DNA of 64,000 nt. Origin: Microbacterium sp. Root553. GTDB lineage: Bacteria; Actinomycetota; Actinomycetes; Actinomycetales; Microbacteriaceae. Position numbers and translations under genes: made by a program. Positions 26,573 to 33,753 of the stretch are shown here, one piece after another; the stretch's first letter is position 1, and each line of letters opens with the position of its first letter. Under the pieces are notes generated by a model. The model saw nothing but the letters and a program-made list of their open reading frames with translations. It had not been told where the DNA came from and did no database searches. The stretch spans positions 1,578,470 through 1,642,469 of the forward strand of contig NZ_LMFY01000001.1 in assembly GCF_001426995.1 (NCBI RefSeq), read 5' to 3'.

Positions 26573-27245
26573 GTGCGGGGTCAGTTCCGCATCGGAAGTC
26601 TGGGCGGGGTCACTTCGGCACTGGATGCGGGCGTTTCGGGTGCGAAAGTGGCCCCGGATGGCGGCCCGGTGCGAAGGTGGCCCCGGCTGGCGGGGCGGTG
26701 CAGAAGTGACCCCGGCTGGCTCGCGGGGCGGGTGTGGAGTGGGGCTGGGCGGGGTCAGTTCTGCACCTTGGGTCTGGGCGGGGTCACTTCGGCACTGGAT
26801 GCGGGCGTTTCGGGTGCGAAAGCGGCCCCGGCTGGCGGGGCGGTGCGAAAGTGGCCCCGGACGGCGGCTCGCGGGGCGGGCGTGGAGTGGGGCAGGCAGG
26901 GCCGCGCTGGGCGGGGTCAGTTCCGCACGTGAGGGCTGGGCGGGGTCACTCCGGCACCGGGTGCGGGCGTTTTGGGTGCGAAAGTGGCCCCGGCTGGCGG
27001 GGCGGTGCGAAAGTGACCCCGCAGGGCGGCTCGCGGGGCGGGGGCGGGCGTGGAGTGAGCAGGGCAGAACAGGCCAGGGCAGAACAGGCCAGGGCAGGCC
27101 AGGGCAGGCCAGGGCAGGCCAGGGCAGAACAGGGCAGGGCAGGGCAGGCAGGGCCACGCTGGGCGGGGTCAGTTCCGCATCTGGGGTCTGGGCGGGGTCA
27201 GTTCGGCACTGGGCGCGAGCGTTTTGGGAGCGAAAGTGGCCCCGG
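26573..27245. repeat. Dispersed inverted-repeat cluster 5 (largest)
   Basis: Between the convergent SseB-like and radA genes. Four units are visible, starting near 26573, 26750, 26916 and 27162. Each has two forward cores (GGCGGGGTCAGTTCCGCA, GGCGGGGTCACTTCGGCACT), a hinge containing GCGTTTYGGG, and one to three inverted cores (GTGCGAAAGTGGCCCCGG). Units 1 and 2 share the hinge GGATGCGGGCGTTTCGG exactly. A minisatellite interrupts units 3 and 4. Frames through this stretch give only repetitive Gly/Arg-rich translations. Confidence 0.88.
27059..27155. repeat. AGGGCAGG/AACAGGCC minisatellite
   Basis: About nine imperfect 5-10-nt iterations of CAGGCCAGGG, CAGAACAGGC and CAGGG form a low-complexity tract inside repeat cluster 5. 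It is likely to be length-variable between strains. Confidence 0.85.
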
Positions 27246-27268
27246 CTGTCTCGCGGTGCGGCGCCGGG

Positions 27269-28636
27269 TCAGAAGGGCGGGATGTCGGCGTCGCTGCGGC
27301 GGTTCGTGTTTCGAGCCCTGACGTCATTGAGTGCGGCGCGCAGCGTCTTCGACCGATCGTCGACGACCTGCTCGTAGCCGAGTCGCGCGGCCTCGGAGCG
27401 ACGCTGAGCCGATTGGGTCACGGGACGGATCTCGCCCGCGAGGCTGAGCTCGCCGACTGCGGCGACGGTGCGTGGCACGGAGATCTGCTGGATCGACCCG
27501 GCGACGGCGATGGCGATGGCGAGATCTGCGGCCGGTTCCGTGAAGCGCACACCGCCGACCGTCGACACGTACACGTCGAGCGTGCTGGTCTTGATCCCCG
27601 CGCGCCGCTCGAGGATCGCCAGCACCATCGCCACCCGCGACGAGTCGAGACCGTGCACGACGCGTCGCGGATTCGGAGCGGTGGTGGTGATCGTGAGCGC
27701 CTGGACCTCGACGGGGAGCGCACGGCGCCCTTCGAGGGAGATCGCCACGCACGTGCCCGGCTCGGTCGCGCCCTGCGAGAGGAACAGGCCGGACGGATCG
27801 GGGACCTCGGCGATGCCGTCGCCCGTCATCTCGAAGCATCCGACCTCGTCGGTCGGGCCGAACCGGTTCTTCAGCGCGCGGATGAACCGCAGCGACGTCT
27901 GCCTGTCGCCCTCGAAGTGACACACGACGTCGACGAGATGCTCGAGCACCCGGGGGCCGGCCACCTGGCCGTCTTTCGTGACGTGACCGACGATGATGAT
28001 CGGCAGGCCGCGGTCTTTCGCCACGCGGATCAGCGCCGATGCCACCTCGCGCACCTGGCTCGGCTGACCCGCTGCTCCATCGATGAGCGACGACGACACC
28101 GTCTGCACCGAGTCGACGATCACGAGCTGCGGCTGCACCTCGTCGATGTGCCCGAGGATCGTCGCGAGGTCGGTCTCGCTGGCGAGGTAGAGCTCGTCGT
28201 GCAGCGCGCCGGTGCGCTCGGCGCGCAGTCGCACCTGGGCGGGGGACTCCTCGGCGCTCGCGTAGAGCACGCGCCGGCCCGAGGAGGCGGCCTTGGCAGC
28301 GACCTCGAGCAGCAGAGTCGACTTGCCCACGCCGGGCTCGCCGCTGAGCAGGATCGCGGCGCCCGGCACGATGCCGCCGCCGAGCACGCGGTCGAACTCG
28401 CCCACCCCGCTCGTGCGACGGGGAGCGTCTTCGGTCGTGATCTGCGTGATCGGTCGGGCGGCCTTCGCCGCCGTCGGGGCGAGGGGAGTGATCCGGCTCA
28501 GGATGCCGGTCTGCGCGCCCTGCTCCTGCACGGTGCCCCACTGCTGGCACTCGGCGCAGCGGCCGACCCACTTCGCCGTCGTCCATCCGCACTCGGTGCA
28601 GACGTAGGCGGGAGGGGCGGGTTTTCGGGTGGCCAT
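27269..28636 (-). CDS. radA: DNA repair protein RadA
   Basis: 455 residues. RadA is a RecA-like helicase that promotes branch migration in recombinational repair. An N-terminal four-Cys zinc finger (Cys13, Cys16, Cys27, Cys30) precedes the ATPase with Walker A GEPGVGKS (about 99-106), the RadA-specific KNRFG motif and a C-terminal Lon-protease-like domain (DVYVSTVGGVRFTEPAADLA). The ATG at 28636 has TAGCCT 6 nt upstream on the minus strand, a leaderless promoter. It is divergent from the regulator at 28737. Secure. Confidence 0.96.
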   Translation of the reverse strand: MATRKPAPPAYVCTECGWTTAKWVGRCAECQQWGTVQEQGAQTGILSRITPLAPTAAKAARPITQITTEDAPRRTSGVGEFDRVLGGGIVPGAAILLSGEPGVGKSTLLLEVAAKAASSGRRVLYASAEESPAQVRLRAERTGALHDELYLASETDLATILGHIDEVQPQLVIVDSVQTVSSSLIDGAAGQPSQVREVASALIRVAKDRGLPIIIVGHVTKDGQVAGPRVLEHLVDVVCHFEGDRQTSLRFIRALKNRFGPTDEVGCFEMTGDGIAEVPDPSGLFLSQGATEPGTCVAISLEGRRALPVEVQALTITTTAPNPRRVVHGLDSSRVAMVLAILERRAGIKTSTLDVYVSTVGGVRFTEPAADLAIAIAVAGSIQQISVPRTVAAVGELSLAGEIRPVTQSAQRRSEAARLGYEQVVDDRSKTLRAALNDVRARNTNRRSDADIPPF

Positions 28637-28682
28637 GCTGTCAGGCTATCGCCGGCATCTGACATCCCTATCAGCAGAGGCA

Positions 28683-28695
28683 TTATTCACGGCCG
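28683..28695 (+). promoter_or_regulatory. Shared 13-nt motif, copy 1
   Basis: TTATTCACGGCCG in the radA/regulator intergenic space, 42 nt before the regulator start. An identical copy lies before cydA. It is a candidate binding site for the SufR-like protein or another redox regulator. Confidence 0.45.
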
Positions 28696-28736
28696 AACCC
28701 GTCGAAGTCGCGCAGAGGCCACGGGATACTGGAGTC

Positions 28737-29381
28737 ATGGCCAATGGCGGGCCCGTCTGCGGGCCGATCTCGACGTTCTCCCGAGTGCAGATCCTGCATC
28801 TCGTGCAGACGCGCGCGGAGCGGACGATCGACGAGCTGTGCCGGGCCACCGGCCTGCATCCGAACACCGTGCGCGAGCACCTGCAGCGCCTCATCGAAGG
28901 CGGCTACGTGATCCAGGCGAGCGAGCACCGCACCACCCGCGGCCGCCCGCGCACCCTGTACAGCGCCGCCACCGGGACGGCCGACGCGTCGAGCCCCATC
29001 GCGAGGAACAAAGCCAAGGCCGCCGCCGAGCGCGGCGACCTGCTGCGCCGGGTGCTGCCGGCATCCGCCTCGGCTCTGGGTCGCGACGCGACCTATCAGC
29101 TGGACGCCCTGATCGAACACTTGGAAGAGAGCGGCTTCGAGCCCGTCGTCGATGACGAGCAGCTCACCGTCGATCTCAGCCCCTGCCCGCACGCAGCGGG
29201 CCGCGCCGAAGACCGTCCGATGCTGTGCACCGTGCACCTCGGCCTCATGCAGGGGGTGCTCACCCAAGCCGGTGGGCCACTCGCTGCCGAGGCCGTGCGC
29301 ACCCCCGCCCTCCCGGCGGACTGCGCTGTGCCTGCGGAGTGCGTCGTACAGCTGACGCTGACGGAGATGACCGCCGCCTAG
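28737..29381 (+). CDS. SufR-like helix-turn-helix regulator with C-terminal Cys/His cluster
   Basis: 214 residues. A winged helix (IDELCRATGLHPNTVREHLQ) occupies residues 15-80, followed by a TTRGRPRTLYS wing. The C-terminal half holds Cys150 and His152 (SPCPHA), Cys164 and His167 (LCTVHLGLMQG) and Cys196/Cys202, an arrangement like the Fe-S ligand set of SufR repressors. It lies directly upstream of cydABDC, so redox or NO control of cytochrome bd is a reasonable inference. Its own promoter and that of cydA share TTATTCACGGCCG. GATACT 6 nt before the ATG suggests a leaderless mRNA. Metal or cluster binding is unproven. Confidence 0.8.
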   Translation: MANGGPVCGPISTFSRVQILHLVQTRAERTIDELCRATGLHPNTVREHLQRLIEGGYVIQASEHRTTRGRPRTLYSAATGTADASSPIARNKAKAAAERGDLLRRVLPASASALGRDATYQLDALIEHLEESGFEPVVDDEQLTVDLSPCPHAAGRAEDRPMLCTVHLGLMQGVLTQAGGPLAAEAVRTPALPADCAVPAECVVQLTLTEMTAA

Positions 29382-29394
29382 GCGCGCATCTGCC

Positions 29395-29407
29395 TTATTC
29401 ACGGCCG
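29395..29407 (+). promoter_or_regulatory. Shared 13-nt motif, copy 2 (cydA promoter region)
   Basis: TTATTCACGGCCG, identical to 28683-28695, 67 nt before the cydA ATG and 14 nt after the regulator stop. A GGCCGGCGGCCCCTCAGGGG hairpin-like patch follows. It suggests co-regulation of regulator and oxidase. Confidence 0.45.
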
Positions 29408-29473
29408 GCGGCCCCTCAGGGGCGGCGGGCCCGTCATTAGCGTGGCACCAGGGCACGGAAGAAGGAGTGGCTC

Positions 29474-30889
29474 ATGGAATGGCTCGACCCGCTGGTCCTG
29501 TCCCGATGGCAGTTCGGACTCACCACCGTCTACCACTACCTGTTCGTGCCGCTCACGATCGGCATGGCGCTCGTCGCCGCGATCTTCCAGACCGCGTGGG
29601 TGCGCACCGGCAAGGTGCAGTACCTACACCTCACGCGGTTCTTCGGCAAGATCTTCCTGATCAACTTCGCCATGGGCGTGGTCACGGGTATCGTGCAGGA
29701 GTTCCAGTTCGGCATGAACTGGTCGGACTACTCCCGCTTCGTCGGTGATGTGTTCGGCGCCCCGCTCGCCTTCGAGGGACTGCTGGCCTTCTTCTTCGAG
29801 GCGACGTTCATCGGGCTGTGGATCTTCGGGTGGGACAAGCTCCCGCAGAAGCTGCACCTGGCCACCATCTGGTGCGTCTCGATCGGCAGCATCCTCTCGG
29901 CGTACTTCATCATCGCCGCGAACGCGTTCATGCAGAATCCGGTCGGCTACGAGTACAACCCCGTCACGAACCGCGCCGAGCTGGTCGACTTCTGGGCGCT
30001 GCTCACGAACCCCGTCGCCCTCGCGGCCTTCCCGCACACGATCTTCGGTGCGCTGATGTTCGCAGCCGGTGTCGTGATCTCCGTCTCGGCCTGGCACCTG
30101 GCACGGGGTCAGCACTTCGACACGATGCGCATCTCGCTGAAGTTCGGACTCTGGGCGATGATCTTCTCCACCGCGGGCGTCGTGCTCACCGGCGACCAGC
30201 TGGGTCTCGCGATGTACGCCGCGCAGCCCATGAAGATGGCCGCGGCGGAGGCGACGTTCAACACGGTGTGCGGACCGGATGCCTCCTTCAGCCTGTTCAC
30301 GCTCGGCACGCCCGACGGCAGCTCCGAGCTGTTCTCCATCCGTGTGCCGTACCTGCTGTCGCTCCTGTCCACGCACACGTTCGACGCCTGCGTGCACGGC
30401 ATCAACGATCTGAACGCCGAGTACGCCAGCACCTTCGCCGACACCGGTCTCACCGAGTTCGCCCCGATCCTCTGGGTCACCTACTGGGCGTTCCGCTGGA
30501 TGATCGGCCTGGGCATGGCCGCAGCGCTCGTCGCCGTCGTCGGACTCTGGGTGACCCGCAAGGGCGCCAAGAAGCCGCCGGCTCCGTGGATGTGGAAGCT
30601 CGCGATCTGGTCGTTCCCGCTCGCGCTCGTCGCCAACATCATGGGCTGGGTCTTCACCGAGATGGGCAGACAGCCCTGGATCGTGTTCGGCCTCATGACC
30701 ACCCAGGACGGCGTCTCGCCCGGTGTCAGCGGCGTCGAGGTGCTCATCTCGCTGATCGCCTTCACCGCGATCTACGCGGCGCTCGCCGTGGTCGAGATCC
30801 GTCTCATCATCCGCGCGGCCCAGAAGGGCCCCGACACCGAAGAGCAGCCCCACGAGGAGACGGCCCAGCTGCCGTCGGTCGTGTACTGA
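29474..30889 (+). CDS. cydA: Cytochrome bd ubiquinol/menaquinol oxidase subunit I
   Basis: 471 residues, membrane protein carrying hemes b558, b595 and d of the high-affinity terminal oxidase. Haem-ligand histidines are His21 (TTVYHYLFVPLTIGMAL) and His188 (FPHTIFGALMFAAG). It has the short Q-loop form usual in actinobacteria. The ATG at 29474 has AAGGAG 7-8 nt upstream. First gene of cydABDC, under probable control of the upstream Cys-rich regulator. Secure. Confidence 0.96.
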   Translation: MEWLDPLVLSRWQFGLTTVYHYLFVPLTIGMALVAAIFQTAWVRTGKVQYLHLTRFFGKIFLINFAMGVVTGIVQEFQFGMNWSDYSRFVGDVFGAPLAFEGLLAFFFEATFIGLWIFGWDKLPQKLHLATIWCVSIGSILSAYFIIAANAFMQNPVGYEYNPVTNRAELVDFWALLTNPVALAAFPHTIFGALMFAAGVVISVSAWHLARGQHFDTMRISLKFGLWAMIFSTAGVVLTGDQLGLAMYAAQPMKMAAAEATFNTVCGPDASFSLFTLGTPDGSSELFSIRVPYLLSLLSTHTFDACVHGINDLNAEYASTFADTGLTEFAPILWVTYWAFRWMIGLGMAAALVAVVGLWVTRKGAKKPPAPWMWKLAIWSFPLALVANIMGWVFTEMGRQPWIVFGLMTTQDGVSPGVSGVEVLISLIAFTAIYAALAVVEIRLIIRAAQKGPDTEEQPHEETAQLPSVVY

Positions 30890-30905
30890 GAGAGAGGGAA
30901 CAGTC

Positions 30906-31928
30906 ATGGAATACATGTGGTTCTGGATCGTCGCCTTCCTCTTCGTCGGCTACTTCGTGCTCGACGGGTTTGACTTCGGCGTGGGCATGTCGCTGCCGTT
31001 CCTCGGCAAGAACGACGTCTCGCGGCGCCAGGTCATCAACACGATCGGCCCGATCTGGGATCTCAACGAGACCTGGGTCATCGTGGCCGGCGCGTGCCTG
31101 TTCGCCTCGTTCCCCGAGTGGTACGCCACGCTGTTCAGCGGGTTCTACCTGCCGCTGCTGCTGATCCTGCTCGCGCTGATCCTGCGCGGGGTGTCGTTCG
31201 AGTACCGGCACCAGCGCGAGTCGGCGAAGTGGAAGGCCGGCTTCGATCGGATGATCGTGATCGGCTCGGCCGTGCCCGCGCTGCTTTGGGGCGTCGCCTT
31301 CGGCAACATCGTGCAGGGCGTGGCGATCGATGCGAACCACATCTACGTGGGCGGGTTCTTCGCGCTGCTGAACCCGTATGCGCTGCTGGTCGGAGTCACG
31401 ACCCTGCTGCTGTTCTTCCTGCACGGCGTGCTGTTCGTCGCCCTGAAGACCGACGGGCAGGTGCACGCGGATGCCCGACGCCTGGTGAAGCTCGCGGCGG
31501 GCCCGACGGTGCTGGCGGCGGCAGTCACCGTGCTGTGGACGATCGGCATCGCCGGGGAGCGGGACGCACCGCTCATGCTGATGGTGATCGGATGCGGGCT
31601 CGTCGCCGCGCTCGCGCTCATCGGCTCGGTCGTGTTCTCGCTGCGCGGCCGCGACGGACGCGCCTTCACCGCGGGTGCGGTGACCGTGGCATCCGCTGTC
31701 GTGATGCTGTTCGCGGCGCTGTTCCCCTACGTGATGCCGTCGACGATCGACCCCGCGTTCAGCCTCACGATCGAGAACGCGTCGAGCACGCCGTATACGC
31801 TGACCATCATGAGCTGGACCGCCCTGATCGCCCTGCCGCTCGTGCTGGCGTACCAGACGTGGACCTACTGGATCTTCCGCAAGCGGGTCACCCGCAGCTC
31901 GATCGAGGGGGCACCGGCGCACGCGTGA
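30906..31928 (+). CDS. cydB: Cytochrome bd oxidase subunit II
   Basis: 340 residues with about eight membrane segments. The N-terminus MWFWIVAFLFVGYFVLDGFD and the GPIWDLNETWVIVAGACLFA block are diagnostic of CydB, which pairs with CydA. It starts 16 nt after cydA behind AGAGAGGGAAC. A 157-nt gap with three tandem 39-nt repeats separates it from cydD. Confidence 0.96.
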   Translation: MEYMWFWIVAFLFVGYFVLDGFDFGVGMSLPFLGKNDVSRRQVINTIGPIWDLNETWVIVAGACLFASFPEWYATLFSGFYLPLLLILLALILRGVSFEYRHQRESAKWKAGFDRMIVIGSAVPALLWGVAFGNIVQGVAIDANHIYVGGFFALLNPYALLVGVTTLLLFFLHGVLFVALKTDGQVHADARRLVKLAAGPTVLAAAVTVLWTIGIAGERDAPLMLMVIGCGLVAALALIGSVVFSLRGRDGRAFTAGAVTVASAVVMLFAALFPYVMPSTIDPAFSLTIENASSTPYTLTIMSWTALIALPLVLAYQTWTYWIFRKRVTRSSIEGAPAHA

Positions 31929-31951
31929 ATCGGTTGTATGAGGCCGCGTTC

Positions 31952-32068
31952 ACCCGGTCGTCGAGCGAGGCCGCGCGCAGCGGGCCCGTGACCCGGTCGT
32001 CGAGCGAGGCCGCGCGCAGCGGGCCCGTGACCCGGTCGTTGAGCGAGGCCGCGCGAAGCGCGCCCGAG
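31952..32068. repeat. Three tandem 39-nt repeats in the cydB-cydD gap
   Basis: Unit starts ACCCGGTCGTCGAGCGAGGC and ends GGGCCCGTG. Copies 1 and 2 are identical (31952-31990, 31991-32029) and copy 3 (32030-32068) is diverged at its 3' end. The GTTGAGCGAGGCCGCGCGAA part of copy 3 continues into GAGACGAAACGCG, like short palindromic intergenic repeats seen in Microbacteriaceae (recollection, not checked). Confidence 0.9.
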
Positions 32069-32085
32069 ACGAAACGCGCTGTCCG

Positions 32086-33753
32086 ATGAAGCCGGTCGAC
32101 ATCCGCCTGATCCGGTATGCGAGCGCCGCACGGGGTTTCCTGTTGCTGTCCGGGCTGATCGGCGTCGCCCAGACCGCGGTCACGATCGCGTTCGCCTGGA
32201 TGCTGACCGATGCCGTCATCGGCGCGCTCGCCGGACGCGACGTGATGGCGTCGCTGCTCTGGCTGCTCGCGCTCGCCGCCCTGCGCGGGGTGCTCATCGC
32301 GGCGTCGGATGCCGCCGGCACGCGCGCGGCGGCGAAGACCGGGATGCAGCTGCGCGCCGCCCTCATCGCCGCCGTCGGCCGTCTCGGACCCGGGTGGCTC
32401 GCACAGCGCAACCAGGCCGGTCTCGCCGTCACCGCGGGGCACGGGCTCGAGGCGCTCGATGCGTACTTCGCCCGGTACATCCCGCAGCTGGTGCTCACGG
32501 TCATCGCGACACCGGTGCTGCTCGCGGTGATGTGGTGGCAGGACTGGCCGAGCGGTCTGACCGCGCTCATCACCCTGCCGCTGATCCCGCTCTTCCTGAT
32601 CCTGATCGGCATCGCCACCCGCACCGTGCAGCGCACGCAGTGGCAGACGCTGCAACGCCTCGCCGCCCGCTTCGCCGACACGGTGCAGGGGCTGTCGACG
32701 CTGCGGCTATTCGGCCGGGAGCGCCGTGCCGCCGCCCAGATCGAGGCCACGGCCGACGAGTACCGTCGCGAGACGATGAAGGTGCTGCGGTTCTCGTTTC
32801 TGTCGGGGTTCGCGATGGAGCTGCTCGCCTCGCTGGCCGTGGCGTTGATCGCGGTGGCCGTCGGGTTCCGCCTGCTGTCGGGCGATCTGTCGCTCGAGGT
32901 CGGTCTGTTCGTGCTGCTGCTCGCGCCCGAGACGTTCCTGCCGATCCGCCAGGTGGGCGTGCAGTTCCATGCGGCGGCGGAGGGCGTCGCGGCCACCGAG
33001 GACGTGTTCGAGGTGCTCGACGCGGCAGGGGCTCAGGCGGGCGGCGTTCACGATTCAGCACGAGATGTCGGGAAACCGCGTGCCGGTGGCCGTGAGTCCG
33101 GCCCCGGAGATCTTCATGCTGAATCGCGAACGGTGGCCGGGGGAGACCTGGTCGTCTCAGGCCTCCGGGTGCGCGACCTTGCGCCCGTCTCGTTCACCGC
33201 GACCCCCGGAACCGTCACCCTGATCGAGGGGCCGAGCGGTGCGGGCAAGTCGAGTCTGCTCGCCGCTCTGCGCGGTGCGACCGAGTTCGAGGGGGCCGCC
33301 ACGGTCGCCGGCGTCGACGTGCGCAGCCTCGCCCCCGCGGACTGGCTGGCCTGGAGCGGACAGCGGCCCCAGCTCAGCCGCGGCACGATCGCGGAGAACG
33401 TGGCGCTGGGTGACACCGCTCCGGATGTCGAGGGCATCCGCCGCGCGCTCGACGACGCCTGCGCGAACGAGCTCGACCCGGCATTCGAGCTGGGCGTGCA
33501 GGGCAGCGGCCTCTCGGGTGGGCAGGCGCAGCGCGTCGCCGTCGCACGCGCCCTGTATCGACAGGGGCGTCACCCGCACTCCCTGCTGGCTCTCGACGAG
33601 CCCTCCAGCGCACTGGATTCCGAGACCGAGGCGCGGCTGTGGGCGTCGCTGCGCGCCCGAGCGGATGCCGGGGCCACGGTCATCCTCGTCTCGCACCGCC
33701 GCTCGGCGAGGGACATCGCCGATCGCGTCGTCGCCCTGGGGGTGGGCGTATGA
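32086..33753 (+). CDS. cydD: Thiol reductant ABC exporter subunit CydD
   Basis: 555 residues, ABC half-transporter with six N-terminal membrane segments and a C-terminal ATPase. CydDC exports cysteine/glutathione-type thiols and is needed for cytochrome bd assembly. Walker A GPSGAGKSS, signature LSGGQAQRVAVARAL and Walker B LLALDEPSSALD are intact. The linker between the membrane and ATPase domains holds an unusual segment (GVHDSARDVGKPRAGGRESG and on) encoded by a palindromic DNA element at 33046-33131. The ATG at 32086 lies after the tandem repeats; cydC overlaps its stop. Confidence 0.93.
   Translation: MKPVDIRLIRYASAARGFLLLSGLIGVAQTAVTIAFAWMLTDAVIGALAGRDVMASLLWLLALAALRGVLIAASDAAGTRAAAKTGMQLRAALIAAVGRLGPGWLAQRNQAGLAVTAGHGLEALDAYFARYIPQLVLTVIATPVLLAVMWWQDWPSGLTALITLPLIPLFLILIGIATRTVQRTQWQTLQRLAARFADTVQGLSTLRLFGRERRAAAQIEATADEYRRETMKVLRFSFLSGFAMELLASLAVALIAVAVGFRLLSGDLSLEVGLFVLLLAPETFLPIRQVGVQFHAAAEGVAATEDVFEVLDAAGAQAGGVHDSARDVGKPRAGGRESGPGDLHAESRTVAGGDLVVSGLRVRDLAPVSFTATPGTVTLIEGPSGAGKSSLLAALRGATEFEGAATVAGVDVRSLAPADWLAWSGQRPQLSRGTIAENVALGDTAPDVEGIRRALDDACANELDPAFELGVQGSGLSGGQAQRVAVARALYRQGRHPHSLLALDEPSSALDSETEARLWASLRARADAGATVILVSHRRSARDIADRVVALGVGV
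33046..33131. repeat. Palindromic element inserted in frame within cydD
   Basis: 15-nt arms GTTCACGATTCAGCA (33046-33060) and TGCTGAATCGCGAAC (33117-33131) are complementary at 14 of 15 positions around a 56-nt centre. The 86-nt element keeps the cydD frame open and encodes about 29 residues of interdomain linker with low sequence complexity. Confidence 0.7.

Noticed and set aside
8871..27245. CRISPR arrays in the repeat clusters
   Set aside because: Spacing is near-regular, but the spacers are about 8-12 nt and repeat as well, inverted copies follow each cluster, and no cas genes are nearby. Array finders could be misled here.
26490..27377. Gly/Arg-rich plus-strand frames through cluster 5
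   Set aside because: Composition is set by the DNA repeats, and the frame runs into antisense radA; no ribosome site or domain.
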